A stretch of DNA of 64,000 nt from Pararhizobium sp. (GTDB lineage Bacteria > Pseudomonadota > Alphaproteobacteria > Rhizobiales > Rhizobiaceae). Made by a program: the position numbers and the translations under genes. The notes below the pieces were generated by a model that did no database searches, was not told the origin of the DNA, and was given only the letters and a program-made list of their open reading frames with translations. Positions within the stretch are counted from its first letter, which is position 1. Every line of letters begins with the position of its first letter. Below are positions 7,143 through 14,646 of this stretch, piece after piece. The stretch is taken from positions 248,001-312,000 of the forward strand of contig JAURWE010000046.1 in the NCBI GenBank assembly GCA_030655075.1. Reading direction: 5' to 3'.

Positions 7143-8342
7143 TCACCCCTTCCTAACCACCATCACCTTCAACTCCTTCCGCACCCGAAACCCGATCGAC
7201 TCATAAAGCCCGATCGCCTTGGTGTTCACCGCATAGGAATGCAGAAACGGCACCGTGCCGCGCGCGGAAATCTGGCCGCCGACATAGAGGGAGAGGCGGC
7301 GGCCGAGGCCTTTGGCTTGAAAGTCCGGGTGGACGCAGACGCTGCTGAGTTCGGTGAAGCCGGGGGCTTTCAGGCGTTCGCCGGCCATGGCGATCAGCCG
7401 TCCGTTGCTCTTCAGGCCCCAGAAGTCGCCAAAACTTTGTGCCTTAAGAGAGAAGGGGCCGGGTTTGGTCAGCGTTGCCAGCGCCAGCATCTCCTCGGCG
7501 TCACCGGCGCCTAGCGGCAAGATCTCGCCGTCCTGCACCTGGATGAACGGTTGGCTGGCCACCATCTGCACCAGATCGGCGGAGCTGACTTCGGTGAAGC
7601 CCGGCGGCAGGCGGATCGGGCCGGCCTGCACCATCAGCATCGTCTCGTCCGGGGCGGCCAGCGCCGCCACGGCCGTAAGGCACTCGTCGCTGTCGTCCTT
7701 GGCCGCCGTGAACAGGCTGACATCTCCTGGATAGCGTTTTGCCAGCGGCCCACCCAGCGCCAGGCCCGAGTGGCGGGTGGTGAGCGCCGTCCAGATCGGC
7801 CGGTCGAGCACATGCGGCTGCGGATCGATGGTGGGCGCTCCGGTCGGAGACGCGGGCAGGGGCACGCGGCCTTCCAGCGGCGTTGCATCCAGTCCGTCCT
7901 CGATGGCCGCCAGTTGCTCGAGCAGCGGTCCTCTGAGACTGCCGCAGAGGTCGGTCACCGCCGCCTCGATCTGCGGCCAGATCGTCTGCTTGGCCTCGCT
8001 GACCATTTGGCGCCCGTTGTTTGTCAGCGACATGATCTTGCGGCGCTGGTCCTGCGGCGCCGGGTCGGCCTCGACCAGGCCCCGCGTCACCAGCAGGCCG
8101 ACGCTGCGCGTGACGCCCGGCTGGCTGATGCCGACGACCTCTGCCAGCTCGCCGATGGTGAGCGGCCCCAGCCGGTCGAGTGCTGCCAGAAAAGGATACT
8201 GGCTCGGCAGCACCTGACCCGCGTGCGCGCCCAGCATACGCTGCGTGTCGGCCTGCAGCCGCTCGCCGATCCGGCGCAGGCGGCTGCCCAGCGTGAGAAA
8301 CCCGAAGGCGCGAACCACATCTTCCGTCAAGATCACATCCAT
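7143..8342 (-). CDS. MarR-type regulator fused to a GNAT acetyltransferase
   Basis: A 399-residue two-domain protein. Residues 1-150 are a MarR-like winged helix: IGELAEVVGISQPGVTRSV is the recognition-helix region and DQRRKIMSLT the wing. Residues about 180-399 are a GNAT domain; motif A is seen as SVCVHPDFQAKGLGRRL (Q342-x-x-G-x-G347 binds acetyl-CoA), then a VNTKAIGLYESIGF motif B. The target of acetylation is not evident. A perfect palindrome ATAACATGTTAT begins four bases upstream of the ATG, suggesting autoregulation. No Shine-Dalgarno sequence is visible, so initiation may be leaderless. Confidence 0.88.
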   Translation of the reverse strand: MDVILTEDVVRAFGFLTLGSRLRRIGERLQADTQRMLGAHAGQVLPSQYPFLAALDRLGPLTIGELAEVVGISQPGVTRSVGLLVTRGLVEADPAPQDQRRKIMSLTNNGRQMVSEAKQTIWPQIEAAVTDLCGSLRGPLLEQLAAIEDGLDATPLEGRVPLPASPTGAPTIDPQPHVLDRPIWTALTTRHSGLALGGPLAKRYPGDVSLFTAAKDDSDECLTAVAALAAPDETMLMVQAGPIRLPPGFTEVSSADLVQMVASQPFIQVQDGEILPLGAGDAEEMLALATLTKPGPFSLKAQSFGDFWGLKSNGRLIAMAGERLKAPGFTELSSVCVHPDFQAKGLGRRLSLYVGGQISARGTVPFLHSYAVNTKAIGLYESIGFRVRKELKVMVVRKG

Positions 8343-8346
8343 TTAA

Positions 8347-8358
8347 ATAACATGTTAT
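8347..8358. promoter_or_regulatory. Perfect palindrome ATAACATGTTAT at the marR-gnat start
   Basis: A 12-base perfect palindrome in an A+T-rich patch (8341-8372), immediately upstream of the MarR-GNAT start codon. MarR proteins bind palindromes of this size, and the position would block initiation of transcription or translation. The patch also resembles a -10 region in both directions. Confidence 0.55.
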
Positions 8359-8513
8359 ATAAATAACTATATGTGTGCCGTGGCTGCTGTCAAGCTGTTG
8401 CCCTGCAACGAGTTGAGCAGTCCTGCTCCTCTCGGCAACGTGATCGATCTGCTGCAAAAAAACATCACCCGCCTCTTTTGAGCCAGATTTTTGATCCTAT
8501 TTGCGACCCTGAT

Positions 8514-8538
8514 GGAACTTTGGCGCGGGATCGAAGTT
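8514..8538 (+). promoter_or_regulatory. Possible sigma-EcfG-like promoter upstream of the outer membrane protein gene
   Basis: GGAAC (8514-8518) is followed after 16 bases by AGTT (8535-8538). The rhizobial general stress sigma factor recognises GGAAC-N16-17-CGTT, so one core base deviates. It lies 133 bases upstream of the omp ATG. The rest of the 328-base gap (8343-8670) holds the marR palindrome and otherwise nothing I can name. Confidence 0.3.
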
Positions 8539-8670
8539 CATGCGTCGAGCGGTCGGGGATAATCCGGGCACGCTGTATTTTCCGCCGTGGGGCCCGGCAC
8601 TTTGGTACGGCATCACGAAGACGACACCAGGGGTCGATCACCCCGATTTAGATTGATTTGGAGACTGTCC

Positions 8671-9306
8671 ATGAAAACCATTCTTTTGGCCGCATCTGCG
8701 GTTCTGGCCATGTCGGGTGCAAGCTTTGCCGCCGATGCCGTCGAAGAGGTGCCGCAGGCGCCGATCGCTGTCGAGACCATGCCGGTCTTCACCTGGTCCG
8801 GCCCTTATTTCGGTATCCAGGGCGGCGGCGGCTGGGGTGACGGCGAATTTTCTGCCGGCGGCCCTGTCGTAACGGACAATTTCGACGGCGGTCGTTTCGG
8901 CGGCTTCGTCGGCTACAACTACCAGCTCGACAACAATGTCGTTCTCGGCGTTGAAGGCGACGTCACCTACAACTGGAACGACAACAACTATGTCGGCGGC
9001 GTCAACATCGGCACCGATTGGGAAGGCTCCGTCCGCGCCCGCGCCGGTTATGCCTTTGATCGCGCTCTGGTTTACGGAACCGGTGGTTTCGTCATGACCA
9101 AGGGCTTCATCGACACCCCGGCTGGCGACAGCAGCGAAACCTTCAACGGCTGGACGGTTGGTGCGGGCGTCGATTATGCCTTTACCGACATGGTCTTCGG
9201 CCGTGCTGAATATCGCTACAACGATTTCGGCAGCGAGAACATCGGTGGCGTAAACACCGACTTCGACCAGCACGCGGTCACCGTCGGCCTCGGCGTAAAG
9301 TTCTAA
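8671..9306 (+). CDS. Outer membrane beta-barrel protein (Omp25/Omp31/RopB-like)
   Basis: A 211-residue porin-like outer membrane protein. A signal peptide (residues 1-20, ending GASFA) is followed by a short acidic spacer and an eight-stranded-barrel pattern: GPYFGIQGGGGWG, GGFVGYNYQ, LGVEGDVTYNW, VRARAGYAF, and the C-terminal HAVTVGLGVKF ending in Phe, the usual BAM recognition signal. Related rhizobial and Brucella proteins are abundant surface barrels involved in envelope stability and host interaction. A strong rho-independent terminator follows. The ATG at 8671 is chosen because it opens the signal peptide. Confidence 0.9.
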   Translation: MKTILLAASAVLAMSGASFAADAVEEVPQAPIAVETMPVFTWSGPYFGIQGGGGWGDGEFSAGGPVVTDNFDGGRFGGFVGYNYQLDNNVVLGVEGDVTYNWNDNNYVGGVNIGTDWEGSVRARAGYAFDRALVYGTGGFVMTKGFIDTPAGDSSETFNGWTVGAGVDYAFTDMVFGRAEYRYNDFGSENIGGVNTDFDQHAVTVGLGVKF

Positions 9307-9317
9307 AAAACAGCTTC

Positions 9318-9349
9318 AAAAGGGCCGGTCTGAACGTCCGGCCCTTTTT
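9318..9349 (+). terminator. Rho-independent terminator after the omp gene
   Basis: GGGCCGG (9322-9328) pairs with CCGGCCC (9338-9344), preceded by AAAA and followed by TTTTT (9345-9349). It is 12 bases after the stop codon. Confidence 0.9.
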
Positions 9350-9521
9350 GCTTGTTCTCGTACCGCCGTATGGCGGGCGAGACATGATCGCAACACCGTG
9401 CCACCTCTACGCCGCCCGTGCAGGTGCGCCTGGCCAGCTGGCCGTTGCCTCCATTGCCAAACCATGCGAAACGCCCGGAAACAAGGTGCTCCTCCCGCGC
9501 CGCAACAATCCGGGCTTTTCC

Positions 9522-11144
9522 ATGATACGCATCGAAAACATCTCCAAGCAGCTCAGCCACCGCATCCTCTTCATCGAGGCCTCGGCCGCCCTCAACAAGG
9601 GCGAGAAGATCGGCCTCGTCGGCCCGAACGGCGCCGGAAAGACCACGGTCTTCCGCATGATCAACGGCGAGGACCTGCCCGACGAAGGCCAGGTCTCGGT
9701 CGAAAAGGGCGTCACGATCGGATATTTCAACCAGGATGTCGGCGAGATGGAAGGCCGCAGCGCCGTGGCCGAGGTCATGGATGGCGCAGGCCCGGTCAGC
9801 ATCGTTGCCGCCGAACTGCGCGAACTCGAGGCTGCCATGGTCGATCCTGACCGGCTGGACGAGATGGACGCCATCATCGAGCGCTACGGCGAGGTCCAGG
9901 CCCGCTACGAGGAGCTCGACGGCTACGCGCTGGACGGCCGCGCCCGCGAGGTTCTGGACGGCCTGTCGTTTACGCAGGAGATGATGGACGGCGATGTCGG
10001 AAAGCTTTCGGGCGGCTGGAAGATGCGCGTGGCACTGGCCCGCATCCTGCTGATGCGCCCCGATGTCATGCTGCTCGACGAACCCTCCAACCACCTCGAT
10101 CTCGAAAGCCTGATCTGGCTGGAAGAATTCCTGAAGAATTACGACGGCGCACTGCTAATGACTTCGCACGACCGCGAGTTCATGAACCGCATCGTCACCA
10201 AGATCATCGAGATCGACGGCGGCACGCTCACCACTTTTGCCGGCGACTACGGTTTTTACGAGCAGCAGCGGGCGCTGAACGAAAAGCACCAGCAGGCGCA
10301 GTTCGAGCGCCAGCAGGCCATGCTTGCCAAGGAAATCAAGTTCATCGAGCGGTTCAAGGCGCGCGCCAGCCACGCTTCGCAGGTGCAGAGCCGGGTGAAG
10401 AAGCTGGAAAAGATCGACCGCGTCGAGCCGCCCAAGCGCCGCCAGTCGGTCGCCTTCGAGTTCGCCACCGCACCGCGTTCCGGCGAAGACGTGATCAACA
10501 TCAAGAACGTCCACAAGAGCTACGGCAGCCGTTCGATCTATGAGGGGCTCGACTTCATGGTCCGCCGCAAGGAGCGCTGGTGCATCATGGGCATCAATGG
10601 TGCGGGAAAATCGACACTCCTGAAGCTGGTGACCGGCACCACGGCGCCCGACACCGGCAGCGTCGCGCTCGGCGCCAGCGTCAAGATGGGCTATTTCGCC
10701 CAGCACGCCATGGATATTCTCGATGGCGAGATGACGGTGTTCGAAACGCTGGAGCACGAATTCCCGCGCGCGGGGCAGGGGCCGCTGCGTGCGCTGGCCG
10801 GCTGCTTCGGTTTTTCCGGCGACGATGTCGAAAAGCGCTGCCGGGTTCTGTCCGGCGGTGAAAAGGCACGGCTCGTCATGGCCATCATGCTGTTCGACCC
10901 GCCCAACCTCTTGGTGCTCGACGAGCCCACCAACCACCTCGACCTCGACACCAAGGAAATGCTGATCAAGGCCCTGTCCGACTACGAAGGCACCATGCTC
11001 TTCGTCAGCCACGACCGGCATTTTCTGGCCGCCCTCTCCAACCGCGTGCTCGAACTGACGCCTGATGGCGTGCACCAGTACGGCGGCGGCTACACCGAAT
11101 ATGTCGAGCGCACCGGCCACGAGGCACCCGGGCTGCACGTGTGA
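9522..11144 (+). CDS. ABC-F family ATP-binding protein
   Basis: A soluble ABC-F protein of 540 residues with two ABC ATPase cassettes and no membrane segment; such proteins act on the ribosome as translation factors or in antibiotic resistance. Cassette 1: Walker A GPNGAGKT (34-41), signature KLSGGWK, Walker B LLDEPSNHLDL. Then a long charged linker (residues about 240-310, rich in Q, K and R), the P-site tRNA interaction motif region. Cassette 2: GINGAGKST, VLSGGEKAR and LVLDEPTNHLDL. The start at MIRIENISKQ (9522) fits the family; the frame is open further upstream without similarity. A hairpin follows the stop. Confidence 0.92.
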   Translation: MIRIENISKQLSHRILFIEASAALNKGEKIGLVGPNGAGKTTVFRMINGEDLPDEGQVSVEKGVTIGYFNQDVGEMEGRSAVAEVMDGAGPVSIVAAELRELEAAMVDPDRLDEMDAIIERYGEVQARYEELDGYALDGRAREVLDGLSFTQEMMDGDVGKLSGGWKMRVALARILLMRPDVMLLDEPSNHLDLESLIWLEEFLKNYDGALLMTSHDREFMNRIVTKIIEIDGGTLTTFAGDYGFYEQQRALNEKHQQAQFERQQAMLAKEIKFIERFKARASHASQVQSRVKKLEKIDRVEPPKRRQSVAFEFATAPRSGEDVINIKNVHKSYGSRSIYEGLDFMVRRKERWCIMGINGAGKSTLLKLVTGTTAPDTGSVALGASVKMGYFAQHAMDILDGEMTVFETLEHEFPRAGQGPLRALAGCFGFSGDDVEKRCRVLSGGEKARLVMAIMLFDPPNLLVLDEPTNHLDLDTKEMLIKALSDYEGTMLFVSHDRHFLAALSNRVLELTPDGVHQYGGGYTEYVERTGHEAPGLHV

Positions 11145-11151
11145 TGGAAGC

Positions 11152-11185
11152 ACCCTCCCTTGAAGAAGGGAGGGTTCGAGGTTTT
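11152..11185. terminator. Hairpin between the convergent ABC-F and monooxygenase genes
   Basis: ACCCTCCCTT (11152-11161) pairs perfectly with AAGGGAGGGT (11166-11175) around a four-base GAAG loop; a T-rich run GGTTTTCTT follows on the + strand. It sits between two convergent genes and can serve as a terminator for ABC-F. Confidence 0.6.
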
Positions 11186-11202
11186 CTTGATTGCAGGCCG
11201 GT

Positions 11203-12393
11203 TTACGCGGCCGGTACCCGTGCGAGATCCTTTCTCGCAAGACCGGAGAAGCCCAACTCCAGCCGGTGGCGCAAGAATGGCAGGTGGTTGGCGATCCTGA
11301 GCGCCGCGTTGCGCAGCATGCGCCGGGGACGGCTGTGAGCCGTGGCGATACTGGTCAGCGTTCCCGCAAGACCGAGAACCTGTGCGGCCGCCGGCCGGCG
11401 CAAAGCCTCGTACCTGTCGAGGCTGGCATCCGGCGCCAAATCGCGGATCACGGCTGTCAGCAGTTGCCCGAGCACGACCGCATCCACCAGCCCTGTGTTC
11501 ATTCCCTGCCCGCCGGCGGGACTGTGCACATGCGCGGCGTCACCCATAAGGAACAGAGGGCCGGCGCGGTAGGAGCGCGCCAGGCGATGATGCAGCCGGA
11601 ACCGTGAACTCCAGGCGATATCATGGACGCGCTTTGCACCAGCTTCAGGGCCCCGCGCATCGATGATCCGCTGGATGTCGTCGATTCCGGGGCGCTCCGG
11701 CGCGTCCTCCAGCGTCGCCACGACGCGGAACCTGCCGTTGGGCAGGGGTGCAACGACGAGCATTCCCGCCGGTGCGAAAAACAGGGACACCTCTGTGGCC
11801 CCGAGCGACCAGTCCATGCGCACATCGGCCAGCACGAAGGATTCTTCGTAGGCGCTGCCGTCGAACGCGATGCCTGCCGCCTCGCGCACCCGGCTGTGCA
11901 TGCCGTCCGCGCCGACGACGTACCGCGCCGTCAAGGTCTGTTCGCCATCGGGTGTATCGAGAAGCACGCTTGCACCGCTACCGCCTTCAAGCTGCGTGAT
12001 CTCCATGGCGGTCACATGTCTGTGCACACTGCCTCCGAGCATAGCCAGCCGTTCGGAAAGAACGCGTTCCGTCTCGTCCTGCGGGATCATCAAGACGGTC
12101 GAGTACGGCGAGGGCAATGCGTCGAAACGCAGGCCCATCAGCGCCCGGTCCCGCTCGCGGATCGAAAAGCGTGACAGCGGAAGCCCCCGGCGCATCATCT
12201 CCGCAGTTGCACCGATCCGCTCCAGCTCTTCGAGTGTATGTGCATGGATCACCGCCGCCCGCGAGGTGTTTTCACCTGATGCAAGGCGATCGACGATCAC
12301 GTGATCGATGCCTGCCTGTTGCAGGGCGACGGCCAAAGCGAGGCCGGTTGGGCCCGCACCGATGATGAGGATATCCGTGTTTTGCGGAAGCAT
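11203..12393 (-). CDS. FAD-dependent aromatic-type monooxygenase
   Basis: A 396-residue flavoprotein monooxygenase of the PHBH/UbiH (FAD_binding_3) class, which uses NAD(P)H and O2 to hydroxylate aromatic or related compounds. Motifs: GxGxxG dinucleotide fold at 12-17 (GAGPTG), DG motif GADGMHS (161-167), and the second FAD motif GDAAHVHSP (284-292) followed by GGQGMNTG. The ATG at 12393 has GGAG seven bases upstream. It is divergent from a TetR regulator, with two near-identical palindromes between them, so expression is probably induced by a TetR ligand, perhaps the substrate. Substrate unknown. Confidence 0.88.
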   Translation of the reverse strand: MLPQNTDILIIGAGPTGLALAVALQQAGIDHVIVDRLASGENTSRAAVIHAHTLEELERIGATAEMMRRGLPLSRFSIRERDRALMGLRFDALPSPYSTVLMIPQDETERVLSERLAMLGGSVHRHVTAMEITQLEGGSGASVLLDTPDGEQTLTARYVVGADGMHSRVREAAGIAFDGSAYEESFVLADVRMDWSLGATEVSLFFAPAGMLVVAPLPNGRFRVVATLEDAPERPGIDDIQRIIDARGPEAGAKRVHDIAWSSRFRLHHRLARSYRAGPLFLMGDAAHVHSPAGGQGMNTGLVDAVVLGQLLTAVIRDLAPDASLDRYEALRRPAAAQVLGLAGTLTSIATAHSRPRRMLRNAALRIANHLPFLRHRLELGFSGLARKDLARVPAA

Positions 12394-12408
12394 GATCAAT
12401 CTCCATTT

Positions 12409-12424
12409 GTCAACGTGTGTTGAC
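12409..12424. promoter_or_regulatory. TetR operator candidate 1 (GTCAAC-N4-GTTGAC)
   Basis: Perfect inverted repeat with six-base arms, 16 bases upstream of the monooxygenase ATG. A second site of the same form lies 39 bases away, centre to centre. Duplicate sites between a TetR gene and its divergent target are strong circumstantial evidence for an operator. Confidence 0.72.
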
Positions 12425-12447
12425 TTTTAATTGAGGCTCTTGAGTTT

Positions 12448-12463
12448 GTCAACAGACGTTGGC
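12448..12463. promoter_or_regulatory. TetR operator candidate 2 (GTCAAC-N4-GTTGGC)
   Basis: The same repeat as site 1 with one mismatch in the right arm, ending 12 bases upstream of the tetR ATG. Its position suits autorepression of tetR while site 1 covers the monooxygenase promoter. Confidence 0.7.
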
Positions 12464-12475
12464 ATTTTGTCATTC

Positions 12476-13048
12476 ATGTTGGAAAAACAGAAAAAGCAGA
12501 CGAAGGCGGAGAGGACCCGCGAGGCAATCCTGTCCGCCGCCCGCATCCTCTTTGCCGAACGCGGTTATGACGGTGCAACGGTGCGCGATATCGCCGCGCG
12601 CGCCGGCATCGATCCGGCAATGGTCATCCGCTATTTCGGCGGGAAGGACATGCTGTTTGTGCAGGCGGCGGATCTGGACCTGCGCCTGCCGGATCTTTCA
12701 GATGTGCCGGGCGATGCGATCGGCGAAACGCTTGTGCGCCATTTTCTGGCCATATGGGAAACGGGCGGCGCGGCTGGCGGACTGCCGGTCGCTCTCCGCT
12801 CGGCCGCATCGAACGAGCTGGCGGCCGGAAGGCTGCGCGAGATTTTCGCTACGCAGGTCGCCCCGGCTCTTGCGCGGGCACCGGGCATCAGGCCCGGTCC
12901 GCTTGCCGGTCTGGTGGCGTCACAGCTTCTGGGTCTGGCGTTCTGCCGCTATGTCCTGAAGCTTCCGCCGGTGGTCGTCATCCCCCCGGAAACACTCGTT
13001 ATCGAGGTCGGCCGGTCAGTGCAGAGCCTGTTCGACGCAGCGCGCTGA
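12476..13048 (+). CDS. TetR/AcrR family transcriptional regulator
   Basis: A 190-residue TetR-family repressor. The N-terminal DNA-binding domain (residues 8-60) shows ERTREAILSAARILFAERG, then TVRDIAARAGI and the recognition helix ending VIRYFGGKD. The C-terminal ligand-binding region is variable and gives no ligand. The ATG at 12476 is chosen because the HTH begins at the usual distance. It is divergent from the FAD monooxygenase and shares two GTCAAC-N4-GTTGaC palindromes with it, so it very likely represses both genes. Its stop is two bases from the stop of the convergent membrane protein gene. Confidence 0.92.
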   Translation: MLEKQKKQTKAERTREAILSAARILFAERGYDGATVRDIAARAGIDPAMVIRYFGGKDMLFVQAADLDLRLPDLSDVPGDAIGETLVRHFLAIWETGGAAGGLPVALRSAASNELAAGRLREIFATQVAPALARAPGIRPGPLAGLVASQLLGLAFCRYVLKLPPVVVIPPETLVIEVGRSVQSLFDAAR

Positions 13049-13050
13049 CC

Positions 13051-14010
13051 TCACCGCATCTCCGGCACACTCCCGGCCCCGCCCAGCGCCTTGTCCTTGA
13101 TCTCGCGGAATTTCTCCGACGCGCCGGAAAGTTTGCTGTCCCATTCGGGGTTTGGTGCCTGTCCCTCGATCGCCTTGAAATAGACCGCCATCAGCGCGGC
13201 GATGGCGAAGGGTTCAAGCACGGCGGCCTTGAACGACCAGGCAAAGACGATGGCGAGCACGAAGGCGTAGCCGGCCCATTCGCCGGGCAGGTAGTAGAGC
13301 GCGGCTGCCGCCGGTGCCAGCGCCAGAATGAAGATGATCAGCGAGAACAGCCACAGGAAGACCGACAGCCAGACGGCGTTCCGGATCATCGTCTTGCCGT
13401 TCTGGGCATAAAGCACCAGGCCCTGGCGCGAGGTCTCCCAGGGGTTCTGGCTGTTCAGCCGCATGTTGTAGCCAAGGATGATCTCGTCGACATAGGTGAG
13501 CGACAGGCGGATGACGGTGTTGAGAAAACCCGCCACCGTATCGAGCCCGGGAATCGGCAGGAAGGCGGCGATCCCGCCGATGATGCCGGTGATGACGGAG
13601 ATGACGCCGCGGATCAGCTGGTCGAGCGCAAACAGCACATTGGCCTCGCCGAAGCGGGCCGCGACCGTCTCGCGCCCATGGGTGATCTGGCTCTTGCCAT
13701 CCGGCATCGGCTGACCGTCGATCAGCCGCACCATGACGGCGATATGGGCGGCCTTCACCATGTAGAGCAGCCATTCGCGGATCCAGTAGACACCGCCTGC
13801 CACAAGCCCGAAACCGAAGATGCCGCCCCAGACGGTAAAGCTCTCCGGGTCGTTGCCCATGCTGCCGATGCCGTAGCCGATACCGGCTCCGAGCCCCGTC
13901 GTCAGGATGAAGGTGATGGTGATGCCGAAATAGATCGCCATGCGCAGGATAATGAACGGCAGCGTCCGCATCAGGATCCACAGCGTCCCGCCGATGTTGA
14001 AGTCCCACAT
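13051..14010 (-). CDS. Integral membrane protein of unknown function
   Basis: A 319-residue polytopic inner-membrane protein that I cannot place in a named family. Hydrophobic segments are visible near residues 13-48, 60-85, 110-160 (a long Gly/Ile-rich stretch around ISVITGIIGGIAAF) and 215-290. A charged cytosolic-looking tail holds NPEWDSKL and EKFREIKDKAL. There is a soluble loop after residue 90 containing DGQPMPDGKSQ. Base composition and codon use match the surroundings, so it is probably native. No operon partner: flanked by a convergent tetR and a divergent small secreted protein. Confidence 0.75.
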   Translation of the reverse strand: MWDFNIGGTLWILMRTLPFIILRMAIYFGITITFILTTGLGAGIGYGIGSMGNDPESFTVWGGIFGFGLVAGGVYWIREWLLYMVKAAHIAVMVRLIDGQPMPDGKSQITHGRETVAARFGEANVLFALDQLIRGVISVITGIIGGIAAFLPIPGLDTVAGFLNTVIRLSLTYVDEIILGYNMRLNSQNPWETSRQGLVLYAQNGKTMIRNAVWLSVFLWLFSLIIFILALAPAAAALYYLPGEWAGYAFVLAIVFAWSFKAAVLEPFAIAALMAVYFKAIEGQAPNPEWDSKLSGASEKFREIKDKALGGAGSVPEMR

Positions 14011-14256
14011 GCCCGCAACCCCCGTTGACCCGCAACCCCTTGCCCCACCGCACCATGATAGGCATGCCGGGTGATCTGTCTACGGTTGAAAACGGACAGG
14101 CGGCCGGGTTTATTCGACCGTCTGCCGCATTTCATCACACCAACGTGATGCCGGATATGCCGGTATTGCAGGGCGCTTGCCTTCCCGCAGACGCCCGGCG
14201 GCTTAGCTATCCCGCCATGGCCGGGCACTGGGCTGCGGCCGGGGAAGGACAATTCC

Positions 14257-14598
14257 ATGAAGAACGTTTTTGCGGTTGCCGTCATGCTTGCCGGTGCAGC
14301 CATTGCCGGGCCGGCGTCGGCGACCTCGACATCGGCGGAAATCACCGCTGCGCTTGTCGGCAACACTTTTCAGGGCGGCATGGGCGGCGGCGCCTATTCC
14401 AGCTATTTCGGCCCGGACGGCATGTACAAGGATGCTTCCAGCACCGGCAAATATCTCATCGAGAACGATGCGGTCTGTTATCCCGGCACCGACTTCGGCT
14501 GTTATCAGGCAACCATCAAGGGCGAAGAGCTCGAATGGTTCAAGGATGGCAAGAGCGAAGGCAAAGGCACGATCGTCAAGGGCGATGCCATAAAGTGA
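14257..14598 (+). CDS. Small secreted protein of unknown function
   Basis: A 113-residue protein with a clear signal peptide (residues 1-23, ending PASA), so probably periplasmic. The mature part begins STSAEITAALVGNTFQG and contains two Cys (about 79 and 87) in CYPGTDFGC, which could form a disulphide. Later EGKGTIVKGDAIK ends the protein. The pattern of a named stress- or heat-secreted small domain is suspected but I do not recognise the family. The 246-base gap upstream (14011-14256) is a divergent promoter region with nothing else visible. Confidence 0.7.
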   Translation: MKNVFAVAVMLAGAAIAGPASATSTSAEITAALVGNTFQGGMGGGAYSSYFGPDGMYKDASSTGKYLIENDAVCYPGTDFGCYQATIKGEELEWFKDGKSEGKGTIVKGDAIK

Positions 14599-14614
14599 CA
14601 GGCAGCCATGAGGG

Positions 14615-14630
14615 GGGGCGCGGCCCCTTT
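14615..14630. terminator. Short GC hairpin after the secreted protein gene
   Basis: GGGGC (14615-14619) pairs with GCCCC (14623-14627) around GCG, followed by TTT. It lies between convergent genes; short stem and short T-run make it a weak terminator candidate. Confidence 0.4.
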
Positions 14631-14646
14631 ATGGCGTAAAATATGC

